The translations under genes were made by a program, and so were the position numbers. Below, one piece after another: positions 29,787 to 38,854 of a stretch of DNA of 64,000 bases. How positions within the stretch are numbered: position 1 is the stretch's first letter; each line of letters begins with the position of its first letter. The notes below the pieces were generated by a model that saw only the letters and a list, made by a program, of their open reading frames with translations, was not told the DNA's origin and did no database searches. Source of the DNA: Alkalibacillus salilacus (GTDB lineage: Bacteria > Bacillota > Bacilli > Bacillales > Alkalibacillaceae); the NCBI RefSeq assembly GCF_030812915.1, contig NZ_JAUSTQ010000003.1:186001-250000 (forward strand), written 5' to 3'.

Positions 29787-30182
29787 GAGGTAAAGTCTGT
29801 TGTTGAATTGTGATCCGTTCTCGGTGGACGCTTTCCGCGGGCACGGCTCGAGCCAGGCAACTTCATCGAATAAGCTTCTTTGTTACTTGCACCGAGGAAG
29901 CCTACTTCGAAGCTTTGCTAGAAGACGCAGGTGCATCCCTCGGCCGAAAAGCGTGGCCTGCGGGGTCTCGAGACACGTGCTGTTCCCGTGACGGCCCGGA
30001 CGGCCTAATGTCAACGTTGGTCACAAAAGCTGATTTCATAAGCTTCTTCGACTATTCTGCGCCGAGTACTCGCAGGCGCAGGACGTGACCGAACTTAGTT
30101 GACCAGGAGTCGCCACCTTCGCTTCTCACAATTCAACAACCTGGTAATTACACATTTTCAAATTAACACTGACTTTAACAGT
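29787..30182. repeat. GC-rich palindromic repeat, copy B (longest)
   Basis: The longest copy, occupying most of the 29719-30293 gap. The perfect 15-bp terminal inverted repeats are at 29799-29813 and 30126-30140, and an outer weaker pair (GTAAAGTC.. / ..GACTTTAAC) extends to about 30182. Compared with copy D it has two extra segments. One lies between the core palindromes and has TGCACC/GGTGCA arms. The other is a 55-nt segment placed inside the loop of the GGTCAC (30019-30024)/GTGACC (30085-30090) hairpin, with its own CTGCGCC/GGCGCAG stem. Both extra segments contain an AAGCTTCTT-like string. The open frames of 63 and 92 codons here are not credible genes. Confidence 0.92.
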
Positions 30183-30293
30183 ACTATTACCTACACTGAT
30201 GTAAAATCAACGCTATGATTGTCAACCTTTACATTTTATCATAAATCAGGAGTTCACAGAAGGCTCATTACAACGAATAGGAGAAGTGATTTT

Positions 30294-30515
30294 ATGAATT
30301 TAAATGAAGCAACAGAAGAAAACCTAACATACATCATTGAAGACTTAGCTCAAGAACTGCAGGTATTAAATGCTGCCCTATTAAAACCAGGAGATTATGA
30401 TCTTGATCATTACTACGATATAAAGGACATTTACGATATGGTTAAAGCCCAAGGACAGGTAAGTGTTGCAGAAATCAATGCAATTATCAATGAACTAAGT
30501 AAATATCGTAAGTAA
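30294..30515 (+). CDS. UPF0435 (DUF1128) family protein
   Basis: A 73-aa acidic helical protein similar to B. subtilis YfkK: MNLNEATEENLTYIIEDLAQ, then YYDIKDIYDMVKAQGQVSVAEINAI. Its function is unknown. The frame is open upstream to 30219, but AGGAG (30279-30283) lies 10 nt before the ATG at 30294 and the family begins there. It sits on the plus strand between rnc and smc, which are adjacent on one strand in B. subtilis, so it is a local relocation. It ends at a terminator shared with rnc. Confidence 0.9.
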   Translation: MNLNEATEENLTYIIEDLAQELQVLNAALLKPGDYDLDHYYDIKDIYDMVKAQGQVSVAEINAIINELSKYRK

Positions 30516-30550
30516 AAAATGACCAGCCTTTTAAAGGTTGGTCATTTTTT
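30515..30550. terminator. Bidirectional terminator between UPF0435 gene and rnc
   Basis: Stem AAAAATGACCAGCCTTT pairs with AAAGGTTGGTCATTTTT (one G-T pair) with a minimal loop. A/T tracts at both sides allow it to act for the plus-strand gene and for rnc on the minus strand. Confidence 0.9.
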
Positions 30551-30554
30551 ATCA

Positions 30555-31232
30555 TTAATCTGTTTGTTGTAATGCTTCTTTCGCTGCTTCTTGTTCTGCT
30601 TCTTTTTTCGAACGACCGCGTCCCTCACCAATTTTATTATGATTTAAGAAAACGCCTGCAATAAATTCGCGATTATGATCAGGTCCTTGCTCATCAATTA
30701 TCTGATAGGAGACGTTTTGACCTTTCTTCTGCATTTTTTCTTGTAACTTGCTCTTATAATCCATCACATGCGAAAAAGCACCAGGTTCAATACTTGGGAA
30801 AATATTTTCTTCTAGAAACGCTAAGGCTGTTGTAAAACCTTTGTCCAAATAAATCGCACCCATTAAAGCTTCGAAAGCATCTGCCAAGATAGCTGAACGC
30901 TCTCTGCCACCAGATACCTCTTCACCTTTCCCAAGTAACAAATATTGCCCTAAAGATAATTGTCGATTAAATTGTTCAAGCGATGGTTCGCAAACGATAT
31001 TCGCACGAAACTTAGTCAATTCACCTTCGCTCATGTGAGGGTATTGTCTAAACAAATATTGAGAGACTGCCAACTCTAATACAGCATCCCCTAAAAATTC
31101 TAATCGTTCATTATCTTCTAGTGATTGATCTCGATGCTCATTAACATATGATGTATGCATAAAAGCTTGTTTTAATAATGATTCGTTTTCAAAATAAAGA
31201 TTAAAACGTTCTTGAAATTGTTTGATATCCAT
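30555..31232 (-). CDS. rnc: Ribonuclease III
   Basis: Double-strand-specific RNase for rRNA and mRNA processing. The 225-aa protein has the catalytic signature [17 protein letters not shown] near residues 41-57, a second acidic cluster ([14 protein letters not shown]) and a C-terminal dsRNA-binding domain ([14 protein letters not shown] ... [22 protein letters not shown]). It is separated from acpP by repeat C and from smc by repeat B and a plus-strand gene, so the usual acpP-rnc-smc linkage is broken on both sides. Confidence 0.98.
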   Translation of the reverse strand: MDIKQFQERFNLYFENESLLKQAFMHTSYVNEHRDQSLEDNERLEFLGDAVLELAVSQYLFRQYPHMSEGELTKFRANIVCEPSLEQFNRQLSLGQYLLLGKGEEVSGGRERSAILADAFEALMGAIYLDKGFTTALAFLEENIFPSIEPGAFSHVMDYKSKLQEKMQKKGQNVSYQIIDEQGPDHNREFIAGVFLNHNKIGEGRGRSKKEAEQEAAKEALQQTD

Positions 31233-31253
31233 ACTGTCACCTTTTTCTAATAG

Positions 31254-31395
31254 CTTTTACTAAAGTCCATTGTTGATTTTGTGATCCGCTATCGGTGGAA
31301 GCTTTCCGCAGGCACGAGTCGCCACCTTCGCTTCTCACAATTCAACAACTCAGTGCTACATCATTTAAAAATCAACACTATACTTTAACAGAGGC
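31254..31395. repeat. GC-rich palindromic repeat, copy C (deleted form) with target duplication
   Basis: Shortest copy, 142 bp. It keeps both ends: TTGTTGATTTTGTGA near 31270 and TCACAATTCAACAAC at 31335-31349, plus the outer flanks TAAAGTCC and AACACTATACTTTAACAGAG. The core is reduced to TCCGCTATCGGTGGAAGC..GGCACGAGTCGCCACC, so the XhoI-like palindromes and the hairpin module are gone. It is bracketed by the direct repeat TTTCTAATAG at 31244-31253 and 31396-31405, consistent with a 10-bp target-site duplication. Confidence 0.88.
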
Positions 31396-31404
31396 TTTCT
31401 AATA

Positions 31405-31436
31405 GAAAATGAGGATGACATCATGAGCCATCCTCT
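31405..31436 (-). terminator. Terminator after acpP
   Basis: Stem GAGGATG (31411-31417) with CATCCTC (31429-31435), followed on the minus strand by ATTTTCTATT. It lies 11 nt after the acpP stop and would end the fapR-acpP operon before repeat C. Moderate strength. Confidence 0.65.
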
Positions 31437-31446
31437 ACTTTCTCAG

Positions 31447-31680
31447 TTACTGACTGCTGTTTATGTAATTAACAGCATCACCTACTGTATTAATTTTTTC
31501 TGCATCTTCATCAGAAATTTCTAAATCAAACTCATCTTCAAGCTCCATTACAAGCTCTACAACGTCTAATGAGTCTGCTTCTAAGTCATCTTTAAATGAA
31601 GCATTTTCAACTACCTTTGATTCGTCTACGTCTAAACGTTCAACGATGATTTTTTTGACACGATCAAATACGTCTGCCAT
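31447..31680 (-). CDS. acpP: Acyl carrier protein
   Basis: Carries the growing acyl chain on a 4'-phosphopantetheine arm. The 77-aa protein has the modification site in [16 protein letters not shown]. The frame starts 9 nt earlier at a GTG, but GGGAGGTG precedes the ATG at 31680 and the product then starts [10 protein letters not shown]. Strongly acidic, as usual. It is the last gene of the FapR-controlled operon. Confidence 0.98.
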   Translation of the reverse strand: MADVFDRVKKIIVERLDVDESKVVENASFKDDLEADSLDVVELVMELEDEFDLEISDEDAEKINTVGDAVNYINSSQ

Positions 31681-31720
31681 GTCGTTCACCTCCCTTCAAA
31701 GAACCATAATAACTTTACTA

Positions 31721-32461
31721 TTACATGACCATACCACCATCAACATGTAAGGTCTGGCCAGTCATGTACTTCGCATCATCAGTAGCTAAAAAGCGAACTA
31801 CGCGCGCGACATCTTCTGGATCACCTAGACGATTAAGCGGAATCATATCATACATTTGTTGCTTCTGCTCATCTGTTAAATCCTCAGTCATATCTGTTGC
31901 AATAAAGCCAGGAGCAACAGCATTAACATTAACATCTCGTGCCGCTAATTCTTTTGCTACTGATTTTGTCATACCAATCACACCAGATTTAGCTGCTACA
32001 TAATTAACTTGTCCAGGGTTACCCATGACACCAACAATTGAAGCAACATTAACAATCTTACCGCCACGTTGCTTCATCATTTGTCGTGTCAAGCCTTTAA
32101 TACAATTGAACACACCTTTAAGATTCGTGTCAATAACTTCGTCAAATTCTTCTTCTTTCATACGCATTAACAGATTATCTCTTGTAATTCCTGCATTATT
32201 CACTAAAATATCGACAGAACCAAATTGGTCCACCGTTTGTTTGATCATGGCGGTAACCTCTTCAGAATTTGAAACATTTGCTTGATATGCTATAGCTTCT
32301 TGTCCAAACTCTTTAATCTCCTCAACGACTTCATCTGCTCTCGCTTGATTACCAGCATAGTTAACGACAACATTCGCACCATTTTTGGCTAATTCTAAAG
32401 CAATCGCTCGGCCAATACCACGTGAGGCACCTGTTACAAGAGCTGTTTGACCCTCTAGCAT
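31721..32461 (-). CDS. fabG: 3-oxoacyl-ACP reductase FabG
   Basis: NADPH-dependent reductase of the first reduction step in fatty acid elongation. The 246-aa short-chain dehydrogenase has the cofactor motif [23 protein letters not shown], the catalytic Ser in [10 protein letters not shown] and Tyr-x3-Lys in [11 protein letters not shown]. Its ATG overlaps the fabD stop (TAATG). AAAGGAGG precedes it. Confidence 0.98.
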   Translation of the reverse strand: MLEGQTALVTGASRGIGRAIALELAKNGANVVVNYAGNQARADEVVEEIKEFGQEAIAYQANVSNSEEVTAMIKQTVDQFGSVDILVNNAGITRDNLLMRMKEEEFDEVIDTNLKGVFNCIKGLTRQMMKQRGGKIVNVASIVGVMGNPGQVNYVAAKSGVIGMTKSVAKELAARDVNVNAVAPGFIATDMTEDLTDEQKQQMYDMIPLNRLGDPEDVARVVRFLATDDAKYMTGQTLHVDGGMVM

Positions 32462-33405
32462 TATGATTCCTCCTTTAAGTCAGCAATAAACGCGTTCAAT
32501 TGCTCAACGTCTTGAATATTATATATTGTAGCCCGTCGATGCACTTTTTTAACCAGACCGGCTAACACTTTACCTTGTCCTATTTCCACAAAAGCATCAA
32601 CGTCTTGTTCGACCATGTTTTCAAGTGTTTGCTTGAATTTCACAGGGGAATATAGTTGTTCGATTAAAAGAGAACGTATAGCTTGCTCATCTTGTGTCGG
32701 TTCTGCTGTCACATTGGCATAAACAGGAATAGCTGCTGACTGAATTGGAATTTCTTCTAAAATCGCCTTAAATTGATCGCTCGCTGGTCGCATTAAATCT
32801 GAATGAAACGGTCCACTCACATTTAATGGTAGCGCGCGTTTTGCACCAGCTTCTTTTAACTTCTCAATCGCTTGATTGACACCTGACACTGTACCAGAAA
32901 TAACCGTTTGGCCAGGGCAATTATAATTGGCTACATTAACTGTTTCACCAGAATCAGTTATAGCTTTCGTGATCTCATGAGTGGTCTCATCATCTAAACC
33001 TAGGACGGCTGCCATTGTACCTTGACCACTCGGCACTGCTTCCTCCATCAATTTACCACGTTCGTTAACAACTTTAATAGCATCTTCAAAAGAAATTGAC
33101 CCAGCAGCATATAAAGCTGTATATTCTCCTAAACTATGTCCTGCTACCATGTCTGGTTCAATACCTGCTTGACGAATATGCTCTAAGATCGCAACACTAT
33201 TTAATAATAAAGCTGGTTGTGCATTCTCTGTTTTTGTTAATGTTTCTTCTGGCCCGTTTAACATTAAATCAGATAACTGATAACCTAAAACATCATCCGC
33301 GCGCTGAAATAATGCTTGTACATCATCAAATTGATCATAAAATGCTTGGCCCATCCCAACTTCCTGAGATCCTTGTCCAGGAAATAAAAAGGCTAGTTTA
33401 GTCAT
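32461..33405 (-). CDS. fabD: Malonyl-CoA:ACP transacylase FabD
   Basis: Transfers malonyl from CoA to ACP. The 314-aa protein starts [19 protein letters not shown] and carries the Ser nucleophile in [11 protein letters not shown] and the catalytic His in GPFHSDLM. The frame opens 21 nt upstream inside plsX; I use the ATG at 33405, which has GGAAGGAG upstream and overlaps the plsX end by 8 nt. Confidence 0.97.
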   Translation of the reverse strand: MTKLAFLFPGQGSQEVGMGQAFYDQFDDVQALFQRADDVLGYQLSDLMLNGPEETLTKTENAQPALLLNSVAILEHIRQAGIEPDMVAGHSLGEYTALYAAGSISFEDAIKVVNERGKLMEEAVPSGQGTMAAVLGLDDETTHEITKAITDSGETVNVANYNCPGQTVISGTVSGVNQAIEKLKEAGAKRALPLNVSGPFHSDLMRPASDQFKAILEEIPIQSAAIPVYANVTAEPTQDEQAIRSLLIEQLYSPVKFKQTLENMVEQDVDAFVEIGQGKVLAGLVKKVHRRATIYNIQDVEQLNAFIADLKEES

Positions 33406-34411
33406 TTTGTGACTCCTTCCCTTCATTCATTGCTTCGACATCTTGTTGAATTAAATAACTAACATCTTGTTCAACAATACTATATGTTTGTTTAATCGCA
33501 CTAAAAATTGCTCTTCCATTTGATGACCCATGAGCTTTAATGACTGGTGCTGCTAGGCCGAAAAGTGCCGCACCACCATACTCTGAATAATCTAATTGAT
33601 CTTTAATACCTCTTAAATCTGATTTAACCATACCAGCTGCTAATTTGGATTTAAGGTTTTTCGAAAAAACAGATTTAATCATTGAAAACATCGACATAGC
33701 CGTACCCTCTATTGACTTCAAGGCAACATTACCTGAAAAACCGTCAGTCACGACTACATCGGCGACACCTTCTAATAAATCTCGGGCTTCAACGTTGCCT
33801 ACAAAGTTAATTGGGGCTTCTTCCAACATTTCAAAAGCTTGTTTCGTTAATTCAGTGCCTTTACCATCTTCTGTTCCGACATTTAATAAGCCTACACGTG
33901 GTGCTTTTATTTGTCTAACATTTTCAACGTAGACTGAACCCATGATGCCGTATTGCATTAAATGTTGAGCTTTCGCTTCTACATTAGCTCCCACATCTAG
34001 TAGAAGAAATCCACTTCCATCAATGGTTGGTAACGTTGGACTTAAAGCTGGTCGCTCAATTCCTTTAATCCGACCGACTTTAAATAATCCCGCGCTCATT
34101 AAAGCACCCGTATTACCTGCTGAAATACAAGCATCAGCATCACCATTTTTTACTGCTTCAGCCATTAAAACCATTGAGGCGTTCTTTTTTTTCTTGACGA
34201 CTCGGGCAGGTTCATCATCATTTTCGACTTTTTCTGTTGTATGGTGAATCGAGATTCGTTCAGATGACTCATTTAAGAGAGGCTTGATTTGTTCTTCATC
34301 ACCAAACAAAATAAATTCTACTCCATCGTAATGACTAATAGCTTCCTTTACACCCTCAACAACAGCATTTGGAGCGTTGTCACCGCCCATGGCATCTATT
34401 GCAATTTTCAT
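33398..34411 (-). CDS. plsX: Phosphate acyltransferase PlsX
   Basis: Makes acyl-phosphate from acyl-ACP, the first step of phospholipid synthesis in the PlsX/PlsY pathway. The 337-aa protein starts [20 protein letters not shown] and shows the family motifs [30 protein letters not shown] and [17 protein letters not shown]. It follows fapR in the FapR regulon cluster. Confidence 0.98.
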   Translation of the reverse strand: MKIAIDAMGGDNAPNAVVEGVKEAISHYDGVEFILFGDEEQIKPLLNESSERISIHHTTEKVENDDEPARVVKKKKNASMVLMAEAVKNGDADACISAGNTGALMSAGLFKVGRIKGIERPALSPTLPTIDGSGFLLLDVGANVEAKAQHLMQYGIMGSVYVENVRQIKAPRVGLLNVGTEDGKGTELTKQAFEMLEEAPINFVGNVEARDLLEGVADVVVTDGFSGNVALKSIEGTAMSMFSMIKSVFSKNLKSKLAAGMVKSDLRGIKDQLDYSEYGGAALFGLAAPVIKAHGSSNGRAIFSAIKQTYSIVEQDVSYLIQQDVEAMNEGKESQND

Positions 34412-34429
34412 ATCGGTTAACTCCTTTTA

Positions 34430-34990
34430 TTAATCAGTTGATCGATACATATGAAAACGACCATGAAAGACAACTTCTTCATCAACGTAACTCGTAACGT
34501 CCACAATCGTATGGCCTTTATCATCATCACCTTGTACTTTCGCCTTCGCAATCACTCGCTCGTGCAATTTTACAGGACGAGTGAATCGTATATCGGATTG
34601 CGCCGTTAAAGCTAATTCATCATCTATAACAGCAACAGCTAGAGAATTAGCTTGAGCAAATAAATGATGACCTCTGGCGATTTGATTCCGGGAAAATACA
34701 TGTTCAGAACTTATATCAATAAGTGATATGGCGGATTCATCTAATTCTAAATGAACGACTTCACCAATCACTTCATCCAATGGTAGTGCTTTAACTGTTT
34801 CATCCCATTGTTTTTCGGCAACATACTTAATTCGTTCACGTAATTCTGGAATTGATAATTCTAACCGATCTAGACGGATAGTTTGAATACTGACACCGAA
34901 TTTGTTAGCTAATGCTTCATCTGTGATAAATGGTGTTTCATCAATCAGTTGAGTTAACTGTTCTTGTCGTTCTTTTTTCTTTTGTTTCAT
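34430..34990 (-). CDS. fapR: Fatty acid biosynthesis repressor FapR
   Basis: Repressor of lipid synthesis genes, released by malonyl-CoA. The 186-aa protein has an N-terminal helix-turn-helix ([20 protein letters not shown]) and a C-terminal hot-dog domain that binds malonyl-CoA ([33 protein letters not shown]). I use the ATG at 34990 instead of a GTG 9 nt upstream. A matching operator and promoter lie directly upstream, so it should regulate its own operon fapR-plsX-fabD-fabG-acpP. Confidence 0.97.
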   Translation of the reverse strand: MKQKKKERQEQLTQLIDETPFITDEALANKFGVSIQTIRLDRLELSIPELRERIKYVAEKQWDETVKALPLDEVIGEVVHLELDESAISLIDISSEHVFSRNQIARGHHLFAQANSLAVAVIDDELALTAQSDIRFTRPVKLHERVIAKAKVQGDDDKGHTIVDVTSYVDEEVVFHGRFHMYRSTD

Positions 34991-35007
34991 GTCATACACC
35001 GTCCATT

Positions 35008-35024
35008 TTATGACTAGGTCCTAA
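35008..35024 (-). promoter_or_regulatory. FapR operator
   Basis: Minus strand TTAGGACCTAGTCATAA, an imperfect palindrome that differs at two positions from the B. subtilis fapR operator as I remember it (TTAGTACCTAGTCTTAA). It lies right after the -10 box, covering the expected transcription start, and 17 nt before the fapR ATG. Confidence 0.82.
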
Positions 35025-35028
35025 TAGT

Positions 35029-35057
35029 AATATATAATACGTCACCGTTAGATGCAA
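35029..35057 (-). promoter_or_regulatory. Sigma-A promoter for the fapR operon
   Basis: Minus strand TTGCAT (35052-35057), 17-bp spacer, TATATT (35029-35034), in the 70-nt gap between recG and fapR and immediately upstream of the FapR operator. Confidence 0.75.
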
Positions 35058-35060
35058 ACA

Positions 35061-37097
35061 TTAATCAAAAATTCGTTCTTTGATTAATGGATCGGATTCA
35101 ATCAATTGTTTTAATTTAACATAATCAGGATCATTCTCTAATCTATCCTCTTGCATGACACGTACTGCGTCTTGCCTTGCGACTTCTAAAGCACGGTAAT
35201 CATCTACAATATTCGCAACTTTAAATTCTGGAAGGCCACTCTGCCTTTTGCCAAAAAAGTCACCAGGCCCACGAATTTGTAAATCATGCTCTGATAGCTC
35301 AAACCCATCAGTCGTTTCGCTCATGACACGCATACGTTCTTGTCCGTTTTCAGTTTTAGGATCTGCCATCAAAATGCAATAACTTTGATCACTACCACGG
35401 CCTACTCGCCCTCTTAATTGATGTAATTGTGCAAGCCCAAATCGTTCAGCGTCATAAATAACCATCGTCGTTGCGTTAGGGACATTCACGCCGACTTCAA
35501 TTACAGTGGTTGAGACAAGCAATTGAATTTCATTAGCTGCAAATTGTCGCATGATATCCTCTTTCTCTTGAGCACTCAGACGACCATGCATAAGACCTAC
35601 ATGAATAGAGTCTGGCATTACTTGATTTAATGTTTCATAAATTTCAACTGCATTTTGAATATCTAATTGATCAGATTCTTCTATTAAGGGACAAATCACA
35701 TAAGCTTGTTGTCCTTTACCAATCTGGTCAATCAAAAACTGGTGAATTCGTTCTGTCATATGATGTTTAACCCAATATGTTTCTACAGGTAACCGCCCTT
35801 CTGGTAACTCATCAATGACAGATACATCCATGTCTCCAAATGAAGTAATCGATAGCGTTCTTGGAATCGGCGTTGCTGTCATAAATAACACATCAGGGGT
35901 TAACCCTTTATCACGCAGTGTTTTACGTTGTTCAACTCCAAAACGATGTTGTTCATCAATAATGACTAATCCTAATTCTTTAAAGATCGTATCATCTTGA
36001 ATTAGGGCATGCGTCCCCACTAATAGATCGACTTCACCATTAGCCAATTCTTCTAGGATTGCCTCTCGTTTTTTACCTTTTATCGATCCTGTTAATAAAC
36101 GAATCTTAAGCTGATCGCCAAATAAGTCATTAAGAGAGTCCTCATGTTGTTCAGCTAGTATTTCGGTTGGAACCATTAAAGCTCCCTGTTGACCTGATTG
36201 CGTTGTTGCATATAGTGCAATGGCTGCAATCACTGTTTTTCCAGAACCAACATCACCTTGTAAAAGACGGTTCATGCGCGTCTCATACTTTAAATCATTC
36301 AGAATTTCATCTAAGACTCTCAATTGACTCTGAGTTAATTGGAAAGGTAAAGCGTCGATAAACGTTTGAACTTGTTCTTCACTATAACTCTTTTGAGTTC
36401 CAATTGATTGTGCTTTATTCTCTTTTCTAATATATTGCATTTTTAATTGAAATAGAAATAATTCTTCGTAAATAAACCGGCGCCTTGCATGTTTTAAAGA
36501 GGTTTGTGAATCAGGTTGATGCAAATGACGAATAGCTTCTTGGCGTACTGGTAATTTATAATCTTGTAGATATGGTTCAGGCAATATTTCCTCAACTTCT
36601 TGTAAAGAAGATTTTAAAGCATACTTAATCAATTTTTTAAGTTGATAAACTTTCAAATTTCCTTTTGTATGATAAACGGGTTCAATCGATTCTGCTTCAT
36701 CGAACGACTTAGGATGATACTTATGTACGGTTAACTGTAGACGGTGCATATCCCATTTACCTGTGAGTGTCACGGTTTCGCCTGGGATTAACTTATCCTT
36801 TAAGAAATTTTGATTAAAAAACACGGCCTTCACTGCAACGACACCAACTTGAATTGTACAAGTTAGTCGTGATTTCTTCTTACCAAAAAACGACACATTT
36901 GGTTGTGAAACAACCTCTCCTTCAATCGTCGCTACTTCTTCATGCTCAATATCTTCTAAATTCTTCAGTTCTAAGAAGTCATAACGAAAAGGAAAGTGGA
37001 AGAGTAAATCTCCCACTTTCTTAATATCAAGCATTTCTAACTGTTCCTTTGTTTTATCTCCCACATTGGGGATGATTTCAACTGACTCTTCTAACAA
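35061..37097 (-). CDS. recG: ATP-dependent DNA helicase RecG (TTG start)
   Basis: Branch-migration helicase that remodels stalled forks. The 678-aa protein has the N-terminal wedge/OB domain (1-250), Walker A LQGDVGSGKTVIAAIAL, motif II IIDEQHRFGVEQR, motif III FMTATPIPRTL, and the C-terminal TRG motif region (FGLAQLHQLRGRVGRG, DFFGKRQSG). The start is TTG with GAGTGAT upstream, only 6 nt after the sdaAA stop, so it is cotranscribed with the serine dehydratase genes, as in other bacilli. Confidence 0.97.
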   Translation of the reverse strand: MLEESVEIIPNVGDKTKEQLEMLDIKKVGDLLFHFPFRYDFLELKNLEDIEHEEVATIEGEVVSQPNVSFFGKKKSRLTCTIQVGVVAVKAVFFNQNFLKDKLIPGETVTLTGKWDMHRLQLTVHKYHPKSFDEAESIEPVYHTKGNLKVYQLKKLIKYALKSSLQEVEEILPEPYLQDYKLPVRQEAIRHLHQPDSQTSLKHARRRFIYEELFLFQLKMQYIRKENKAQSIGTQKSYSEEQVQTFIDALPFQLTQSQLRVLDEILNDLKYETRMNRLLQGDVGSGKTVIAAIALYATTQSGQQGALMVPTEILAEQHEDSLNDLFGDQLKIRLLTGSIKGKKREAILEELANGEVDLLVGTHALIQDDTIFKELGLVIIDEQHRFGVEQRKTLRDKGLTPDVLFMTATPIPRTLSITSFGDMDVSVIDELPEGRLPVETYWVKHHMTERIHQFLIDQIGKGQQAYVICPLIEESDQLDIQNAVEIYETLNQVMPDSIHVGLMHGRLSAQEKEDIMRQFAANEIQLLVSTTVIEVGVNVPNATTMVIYDAERFGLAQLHQLRGRVGRGSDQSYCILMADPKTENGQERMRVMSETTDGFELSEHDLQIRGPGDFFGKRQSGLPEFKVANIVDDYRALEVARQDAVRVMQEDRLENDPDYVKLKQLIESDPLIKERIFD

Positions 37098-37103
37098 TGT
37101 TAA

Positions 37104-37991
37104 TCACTCGCTTCCCATAGCAGGACCAAACACTTTTTTCGCCAGCTCTCGTCCTGTAGGCGTTGCAGCTAAACCACCTTCTGCTGTTTCTTTTAAAGCT
37201 GGTGACATGCTCTCGCCAATACGGAACATAGCTCCAATCACTTCATCTGTTGGAATCCGACTAGTTACACCAGCCAATGCTAAATCAGCTGACACAATCG
37301 CTTGGGATGATCCCATCGCATTTCGTTTAACACATGGAACTTCAACCAAACCTGCCACAGGGTCACAAACTAACCCGAGCATATTTTTTAGTGTAATCGC
37401 CATAGCTTCAGCAGATTGTTGGGGTGTTCCACCAGCCATTTCGACTGCTGCCGCACTTGCCATACCTGCTGCTGAACCGACTTCCGCCTGACAACCACCT
37501 GCTGCACCAGAGATTGAGGCGTTATTGGCAACAACCTGACCAAAGGCACCTGATGTAAATAAAAATCGTACCATTTGTTCACGAGTAGGATTTAACCGAG
37601 GTTTTAATCCAAATAATACGCCTGGAACGCAACCTGCACTTCCTGCTGTAGGGGTTGCACAAATCGTTCCCATAGCCGCATTCACTTCATTCGTTGCCAC
37701 CGCTTTACTGACAACATCTAATAGCATATTTCCTGACAATGTTTCTTGTTCAGCCATATACTTTTGGATTAATACGGCGTCACCACCCGTTAAGCCTGAT
37801 TTAGACTGAACACCTTCTAATCCATCTTCTACGGATTTTTCCATAATATCTAAATTGCGTCCCATTTCAGCAAAAATCTCTTCACGAGGCTTCCCTGTTT
37901 CTTCAACTTCCTGTCGAATCATAACTTCAGATAATGAAATCCCATCCTCTTCAGCTTTTTGGACGAGCTCACTGACATTTTGAAACATCAT
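37104..37991 (-). CDS. sdaAA: L-serine dehydratase, alpha subunit
   Basis: Iron-sulfur enzyme that deaminates L-serine to pyruvate. The 295-aa alpha chain carries the cluster-binding cysteines in the conserved ATPTAGSAGCVPGV, GGCQAEVGSAAGM and MLGLVCDPVAGLVEVPCV segments. It lies between sdaAB and recG. Preceded by AAGGAGTGAG. Confidence 0.97.
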   Translation of the reverse strand: MMFQNVSELVQKAEEDGISLSEVMIRQEVEETGKPREEIFAEMGRNLDIMEKSVEDGLEGVQSKSGLTGGDAVLIQKYMAEQETLSGNMLLDVVSKAVATNEVNAAMGTICATPTAGSAGCVPGVLFGLKPRLNPTREQMVRFLFTSGAFGQVVANNASISGAAGGCQAEVGSAAGMASAAAVEMAGGTPQQSAEAMAITLKNMLGLVCDPVAGLVEVPCVKRNAMGSSQAIVSADLALAGVTSRIPTDEVIGAMFRIGESMSPALKETAEGGLAATPTGRELAKKVFGPAMGSE

Positions 37992-38008
37992 GCTGTCTCA
38001 CTCCTTCC

Positions 38009-38671
38009 CTATTCAGAAATTGTTACTACTTGTAAAATGTGATCGCAATCATTTAATTGATCCATCACATCATTAGGAATCTTCTCATCAGTCTCAATAA
38101 CCATCATGGCTTCTTTTCCTTCTTCTCGTCTTGATACTTCCATATGGCCAATATTAATCTTATAATCAGCTAAAACATTTGTGACTGATGCGATAGCACC
38201 AAATCGGTCATTATGCATCACCAAAATCGCTGGTGAGCTGCCAGATAAACGTAATTCAAAACCGTTTAATTCCGTAATCTCTGCTTTGCCCCCACCAATT
38301 GAAATGCCAACTAATTCGAAGGTGCTTTCTTCATCACCCAATTCAATTCGAGCTGTATTCGGGTGTTCTGATGAACCATCTTCTTCAATAATTTCTATGT
38401 CAACGTTTTCATCTTGTGCTAATGTTCTAGCATCACGTATCCGTTCGTCATACGTATCAAAGCCTAATATTCCACCGATTAACGCCACGTCTGTTCCGTG
38501 ACCCTGATAAGTTTTGGCAAACGAACCGTATAAATGAATTTTAGCCCATTCTGGTTTACGACCAAATAATTCTCGTGCCATTTTACCGATCCGAGCTGCA
38601 CCTGCTGTATGCGAACTCGATGGACCAATCATGACAGGCCCAATAACATCGAAAACCGATCTGAATTTCAT
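38009..38671 (-). CDS. sdaAB: L-serine dehydratase, beta subunit
   Basis: Beta chain of the two-subunit L-serine dehydratase. The N-terminal domain has MIGPSSSHTAGAARIGKMAR; the C-terminus (about 148-220) is an ACT domain that likely senses serine (AIASVTNVLADYKINIGHMEVSRREEGKEA). The frame begins with a GTG at 38680 that overlaps the ribosome site; I choose the ATG at 38671, giving 220 aa. First gene of sdaAB-sdaAA-recG, divergent from the permease. Confidence 0.96.
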   Translation of the reverse strand: MKFRSVFDVIGPVMIGPSSSHTAGAARIGKMARELFGRKPEWAKIHLYGSFAKTYQGHGTDVALIGGILGFDTYDERIRDARTLAQDENVDIEIIEEDGSSEHPNTARIELGDEESTFELVGISIGGGKAEITELNGFELRLSGSSPAILVMHNDRFGAIASVTNVLADYKINIGHMEVSRREEGKEAMMVIETDEKIPNDVMDQLNDCDHILQVVTISE

Positions 38672-38767
38672 GCTTGGCACTCTCCTTTTCCCTTTCCATT
38701 ATACTTCTATTCTATCGTTATTTGTCCAAAATTCCAACCGTTATTCTCCTTGGATACGCTGATTCAG

Positions 38768-38796
38768 TTGATATTTTAATATACAGTGCTTATAAT
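38768..38796 (+). promoter_or_regulatory. Sigma-A promoter for the permease gene
   Basis: TTGATA (38768-38773), 17-bp spacer, perfect TATAAT (38791-38796). It faces the permease at 38855 and would start transcription near 38803, leaving a leader of about 52 nt. Confidence 0.88.
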
Positions 38797-38802
38797 ATTG
38801 TT

Positions 38803-38854
38803 TGGGTTTTACAACCTGGGAGGGTGAGGGCTCACAAAAAAAGAAGGAGTCAAC
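38803..38854 (+). promoter_or_regulatory. Short G-rich leader with two hairpins
   Basis: The leader holds GGTT-TTAC-AACC (about 38807-38818) and GTGAG-GG-CTCAC, joined by TGGGAGG, then a run of A and the GAAGGAG ribosome site. It is too short for a purine aptamer and does not match any riboswitch I recognise. Function unknown; it could be a small regulatory leader or chance. Confidence 0.35.

Noticed and set aside
29800-30088. Open frames of 63 and 92 codons inside repeat copy B
   Set aside because: They follow the GC-rich palindromes, are Arg/Ser-rich, lack ribosome sites and are not kept open in copies A, C, D and E.
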